From NCBI RefSeq assembly GCF_004361855.1, contig NZ_SNWQ01000026.1, positions 1 to 64,000 of the forward strand: a stretch of 64,000 nt of DNA. The letters run 5' to 3'. Of this stretch, positions 60,754-64,000 are shown piece after piece; the stretch's first letter is position 1, and each line of letters starts with the position of its first letter. The notes under the pieces are model-generated. The model was not told the DNA's origin, ran no database searches, and saw only the letters and a list, made by a program, of their open reading frames with translations. The DNA comes from Kribbella caucasensis (lineage in GTDB: Bacteria > Actinomycetota > Actinomycetes > Propionibacteriales > Kribbellaceae). The position numbers and the translations under genes were made by a program.

Positions 60754-61754
60754 CCGCCACCCTCGAGACCCCGGCGCCGCCTGACGCCGGGGCGACACCC
60801 CCAGCCCGCAGACGGACCCGCCGCCGTACGCCGGATCCGAACCGGGACCAGGTTCGCGGCTTCGACAAGCTCTGGGTGTTCGTCTTCCTGCTGCCGTTCC
60901 TGCTGCTGTACCTCGGGTTCACGCTCTGGCCGCTGGTCGCCACGGTCTACTACTCGTTCTTCGACTGGGACGGGATCGGGCCGATCGACAATTTCGTCGG
61001 CGTCGGCAACTACGGCTCGATCCTGAACGACAAGCTGTTCTGGCTGGCGGTCGTCAACACGCTGATCTTCGCCGTCCTGAACACGGCAATCAAGTTGCCC
61101 CTGTCGTTGCTGATGGCAATCGTCCTGACGCGGAAGTGGCTGAAGGGCACGAAGGTGTTCCGGACGGTGTTCTTCGCGCCGCTGATCATCCCGGTCGCGA
61201 TGGCAGGACTGGTCTTCACGTACCTGTTGAACCCGTCCAACGGCGCGCTCAACGCGTTGCTGCTCGACCTGCACATCGTCGACCAGCCGGTGGACGTGTT
61301 CGCGAACCGGTGGAGCGCGCTGCTGGTGCTCGTACTGGTCTCGATCTGGCAGATCTTCGGCCAGTACATGATCTATTGGATGGCCGCCCTGCAGAACGTG
61401 CCGGAGGAGGTCTACGAGGCCGCCGACATCGACGGCGCGAGCGAGTGGCAGAAGGCCACCCTGATCACGTTGCCGATGATCAAGCCGGTCGCGGTGGTGA
61501 TCCTGCTGCTCGCCTTGGTGAACGCGATGCACGTCTTCGGCCTCGTGGTCACACTGACCGGCGGCGGCCCCGGGACGAGCACGTATGTCGTGTCCTACTT
61601 CATCTATCAGGAGGCCTTCGGCAGCGTGCCGTTCTCGTACGGCTACGCGTCCGCGGCGGCCCTGCTCTTCTCGGTGATCGCGTTCGTACTGGTCACCAGC
61701 CAGGGCGTCTTCGTCCGCCGGGCCCAGCAACTGCGGAAGGAGTACGGCGTCTGA
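60750..61754 (+). CDS. ABC sugar permease, MalF type
   Basis: A 334-residue inner-membrane permease: basic N terminus, six membrane helices (VFVFLLPFLLLYLGFTLWPLV first) and the EAA loop EEVYEAADIDGASEWQKATLITLPMIKPV, which docks the ATPase. ATG 60750 overlaps the SBP stop. No ATPase gene is present downstream, so a shared MsiK-type ATPase encoded elsewhere is likely, as in other actinobacteria. Confidence 0.95.
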   Translation: MTATLETPAPPDAGATPPARRRTRRRTPDPNRDQVRGFDKLWVFVFLLPFLLLYLGFTLWPLVATVYYSFFDWDGIGPIDNFVGVGNYGSILNDKLFWLAVVNTLIFAVLNTAIKLPLSLLMAIVLTRKWLKGTKVFRTVFFAPLIIPVAMAGLVFTYLLNPSNGALNALLLDLHIVDQPVDVFANRWSALLVLVLVSIWQIFGQYMIYWMAALQNVPEEVYEAADIDGASEWQKATLITLPMIKPVAVVILLLALVNAMHVFGLVVTLTGGGPGTSTYVVSYFIYQEAFGSVPFSYGYASAAALLFSVIAFVLVTSQGVFVRRAQQLRKEYGV

Positions 61755-62656
61755 TGTCGGCCAAAACGATGCCGGCCAAACCGATGTCGGCTGAAAGGAT
61801 TCTTTCCCCACCCCACCGCCCCGGTCAGGGGACCCGGCGGTTGCGCCTCAATCTGGTGGCGATCCCGATCCTGCTGCTCATCTCGCTGGTCTGGGTCTAC
61901 CCGTTCCTGTGGACGGTCTCAGCCGCGTTCAAGACCCAGGCCGGGGTCTTCTCCGGTGGCGCGAGCCTGATCCCCGACCAGCTCAACTTCGAGAACTTCC
62001 GCCGCGCCTGGGTGAACGCCGGGTTCTCCCAGTTCTTCGCCAACACGGTGCTCTACTCGGCCGTCTCCACCTTGATCGAGGTGGTCAAGGCGGCCCTGTG
62101 CGGCTACGTGCTGGCCAGGTACGACTTCCCCGGCCGGCAGTTCCTGCATCGGCTGATCATCGCGACCCTGTTCATCCCGGTCGCCTCGATCATCGTGCCG
62201 CAGTTCGTCCTGGTCGAGCAGCTCGGCCTGCTGAACACCCGGGCGGGCGTGATCCTGGCGATGTCCGGGTCGGCCGGTGCGCTCTACGTGCTGATGTTCA
62301 CCGGCTTCTTCTCGACCGTGCCGAACGAGCTGTTCGACGCGGCCAAACTGGACGGCGCCGGGTTCCTGCGCACCTTCCGGCTGGTGCTGCCGCTGGCCAG
62401 ACCGGTGATCGCGGTCGTGGTGATCTTCCAGTTCGTCAGCAACTGGAACGAGTTCAACATCCCACTGGTGTTCACCCTGGGCCAGCCGGAGCTGCAGAAT
62501 CTGGCCGTCGGGATGTTGTCGTTCCGGGGTGAGCACTCGGTCGACTGGTCCGGGTTCGCCGCCGGGATGACGATCTCGTTCGCTCCGATGCTGATCGTGT
62601 TCATGCTCTTCCAGAACTACTTCGTCCGCGGCCTGGCGGGCGCTACCAAGGGGTGA
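61754..62656 (+). CDS. ABC sugar permease, MalG type
   Basis: A 300-residue partner permease with six membrane helices (LVAIPILLLISLVWVYPFLW first) and the EAA loop ELFDAAKLDGAGFLRTFRLVLPLARPV. ATG 61754 overlaps the preceding stop (TGATG). Near the N terminus the short direct repeat AKTMPAKPM is seen. Confidence 0.95.
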   Translation: MSAKTMPAKPMSAERILSPPHRPGQGTRRLRLNLVAIPILLLISLVWVYPFLWTVSAAFKTQAGVFSGGASLIPDQLNFENFRRAWVNAGFSQFFANTVLYSAVSTLIEVVKAALCGYVLARYDFPGRQFLHRLIIATLFIPVASIIVPQFVLVEQLGLLNTRAGVILAMSGSAGALYVLMFTGFFSTVPNELFDAAKLDGAGFLRTFRLVLPLARPVIAVVVIFQFVSNWNEFNIPLVFTLGQPELQNLAVGMLSFRGEHSVDWSGFAAGMTISFAPMLIVFMLFQNYFVRGLAGATKG

Positions 62657-62659
62657 TGT

Positions 62660-63802
62660 ATGAGGAACGGCGTCTTCGCGTACACCTGGGACCTGGTCGG
62701 GGACCCGGACACGGCCGCGCGGTTCGCGGACCTCGGTGCCGACACGGTCACCCTGCAGGCGTCGTACCACTCGGTGCGGGCCACGACGGCGTGGCACCCG
62801 CGGCATCGGGTGGTGCACGCCGAGCACGCGGCGGCGTACTTCCGGCTTCGCCCGGAGAGCTGGGGTGGGCTGAGGCTGCAACCGCCGGCGCCGTCCTGGG
62901 GTGTCGAGGACGAGGACCGATTCGGTACGGCGACGGCCGCGCTGACCGCGGTTGGTCTGCGGACCGAGGCGTGGGTGGTGCTCACGCACTCGTCGGCGCT
63001 GGGCGGGTCGGCGCCTGACCTCACCGTGCGGAACGCGTACGGCGAGCGGTTCGGGTATGCGTTGTGCCCGGCGCAACCGGACGTGTGGGAGTACGCGTTG
63101 ATGCTCGTACGGGAGATCTGCGAGCAGTACGACGTACCGGCGTTGGTGCTGGAGGCCTGTGGATGGTTGGGGTTCGAGCACGGGAGTCATCACGAGAAGA
63201 CGTCGGGCGCGGACCTGTCGACATGCGCGAAGGACTTGCTGTCGATCTGCTTGTGCCCGGCCTGCGCACGAGGGCTGTCCGTCGATGTCGATGAGTTGGC
63301 GGCGGACATCCGTACGACGATCGACCGGGAACTGCAAGACGGCATACCGGCCGGCCAGAACCTGGTCGAGGCGCTCGGCCGGGATCGTGCACAAGCGGTG
63401 TACGACCATCGCCGTCAGGTGATCACGGGGCTCGTCGCGGAGGCGGCGTCGATCGCTCGCGGGCGAGAAGTGTTGCTGATGGCAACCGATGATCCACAGG
63501 TGACCGGGCCTGACGTCGGTGTCGACTTGACCGCCTTCGAGGTTCAGCGGCCGGACGGGTTCGTGGTGAAGTGCTGGGATGACGAGGAGGCCGCGATCGC
63601 CCGGGTGAAGGCGGCCGCGGCCCGGACCGACGTACCAATCGTCGCCAATGTCAACGCTCTCGGTGAGCGGCCGGCCGAGTTGCCCGCGCTGGCGGCCCGA
63701 CTGGTCGCTGCGGGTGCGTCGGGTCTGCGGTACTACCACGGCGGTTTGGCTTCGCCGGCTCGCCAGGCGGCGATCCGGGCCGCTGTTGAAGAGGTGCAGT
63801 GA
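62660..63802 (+). CDS. Unknown TIM-barrel-like protein in sugar operon
   Basis: A 380-residue cytoplasmic protein, start ATG 62660, four bases after the permease stop. The beginning NGVFAYTWDLVGDP and later ALVLEACGWLGFEHGSHHEKTS suggest a glycoside-hydrolase-like barrel (substrate-binding Trp, His and Glu at strand ends). A CxxCxxxxx cluster (SICLCPACARGL) could bind a metal, which is unusual for such enzymes. I cannot name the family. Operon position implies action on the imported sugar. Confidence 0.75.
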   Translation: MRNGVFAYTWDLVGDPDTAARFADLGADTVTLQASYHSVRATTAWHPRHRVVHAEHAAAYFRLRPESWGGLRLQPPAPSWGVEDEDRFGTATAALTAVGLRTEAWVVLTHSSALGGSAPDLTVRNAYGERFGYALCPAQPDVWEYALMLVREICEQYDVPALVLEACGWLGFEHGSHHEKTSGADLSTCAKDLLSICLCPACARGLSVDVDELAADIRTTIDRELQDGIPAGQNLVEALGRDRAQAVYDHRRQVITGLVAEAASIARGREVLLMATDDPQVTGPDVGVDLTAFEVQRPDGFVVKCWDDEEAAIARVKAAAARTDVPIVANVNALGERPAELPALAARLVAAGASGLRYYHGGLASPARQAAIRAAVEEVQ

Positions 63803-64000
63803 TGCTGACCGGCCTGTACGTGATGGACCTCGCACGCTTCCCCGAGGTGTACGGCGAGGACGCGCGCGCCGCGATCGAGAAGCAGGTGCAGATCCTCGCT
63901 CCACCGCTCACAGCGGATCTCTTGACGCCCGAGTTGCTGGCCGAGGTCGACGTACTGGTCACCGCTTGGGGTGGTCCGCAGCTCACCGCTTCGCTGTTGG
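63802..64000 (+). CDS. Hydroxyacid dehydrogenase, N-terminal part (runs off window)
   Basis: The first 66 codons of a gene that continues beyond the window. ATG 63802 overlaps the preceding stop (TGATG). The opening (LYVMDLARFPEVYG, then LTPELLAEVDVLVTAWGGP) is that of D-isomer-specific 2-hydroxyacid dehydrogenases from actinobacteria, whose catalytic domain lies further on. Likely acts on a product of the imported sugar. Confidence 0.75.
   Translation, partial: MLTGLYVMDLARFPEVYGEDARAAIEKQVQILAPPLTADLLTPELLAEVDVLVTAWGGPQLTASLL

Noticed and set aside
61919..63904. 661-residue open frame antisense to the sugar operon
   Set aside because: Shadow frame with no recognisable domain, antisense to three well supported genes.
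1..64000. tRNA or rRNA genes
   Set aside because: I looked for tRNA-like cloverleaf and T-loop sequence (GGTTCGAATCC type) and saw none in the intergenic regions; a tRNAscan run would settle it.

Overview
The window is about 64 kb of very GC-rich, densely coding DNA. The base composition, the many GTG/TTG starts, the leaderless-looking starts and the gene families (F420-type LLM oxidoreductase, UdgX, Ku, DUF5709, TAXI-TRAP transporter, many TetR/LacI regulators) point to a free-living actinobacterium. My best guess is Nocardioidaceae, Kribbella-like. It reads as ordinary chromosome with accessory metabolism. I see no rRNA, tRNA, CRISPR array, phage or plasmid module and no intact transposase.

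Layout. 0.2-2.9 kb: PlsC acyltransferase, an NTF2-like protein divergent from its TetR regulator (two clear operators), and an orphan protein. 3-7.3 kb (minus strand): Pit phosphate transporter with its PhoU-like partner, a GH3 lipoprotein overlapping two DUF202 membrane proteins, and a MarR regulator. 7.3-15.1 kb: EamA exporter divergent from TetR, thioesterase, unknown protein, PLP decarboxylase, flavin reductase, a truncated phosphotransferase running in frame into an aldo/keto reductase, and a hemerythrin-like protein. 15.3-21.6 kb: a sensing and uptake unit with a TAXI solute-binding lipoprotein, a fused TRAP permease, a divergent two-component system and a second TAXI protein. It is preceded by a striking array of four hairpins with near-identical loops. 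21.8-28.3 kb: GH38 alpha-mannosidase, a cytochrome P450, DUF5709 and FUSC proteins. 28.7-31.7 kb: OsmC, a secreted PI-PLC-like enzyme, TetR and DUF3592. 31.8-33.9 kb: a 164-bp palindromic element next to a DUF5107 gene broken by a GC-rich repeat insertion. 34-40 kb: KstD-like flavoprotein, secreted hydrolase, RIO-type kinase, NIPSNAP, a GPGG mini-protein and an F420 oxidoreductase. 40-48.3 kb: a stress/DNA-maintenance neighbourhood (UdgX, SigB/F-type sigma factor, topoisomerase IB, Ku) with a secreted esterase/beta-propeller fusion inside it. 48.3-52 kb: a membrane protein, a fused E1 2-oxoacid dehydrogenase and DUF1992. 52.3-56 kb: a tight ALDH / amine oxidase / ornithine-cyclodeaminase operon behind a perfect palindrome and a long structured leader. 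56-58 kb: two orphan membrane proteins. 58-64 kb: a LacI-controlled sugar ABC-importer operon that runs off the window in a hydroxyacid dehydrogenase.

Working together: the clearest functional units are Pit plus DUF47 (phosphate), TAXI-TRAP plus the two-component system (organic-acid sensing and uptake), the ALDH-oxidase-cyclodeaminase operon (cyclic amino-acid catabolism, perhaps pipecolate or hydroxyproline) and LacI plus SBP/permeases plus accessory enzymes (sugar uptake). The most unusual material is non-coding: the four-hairpin array, the 164-bp palindrome, a twice-repeated small hairpin, and the leader of the aldehyde dehydrogenase operon.
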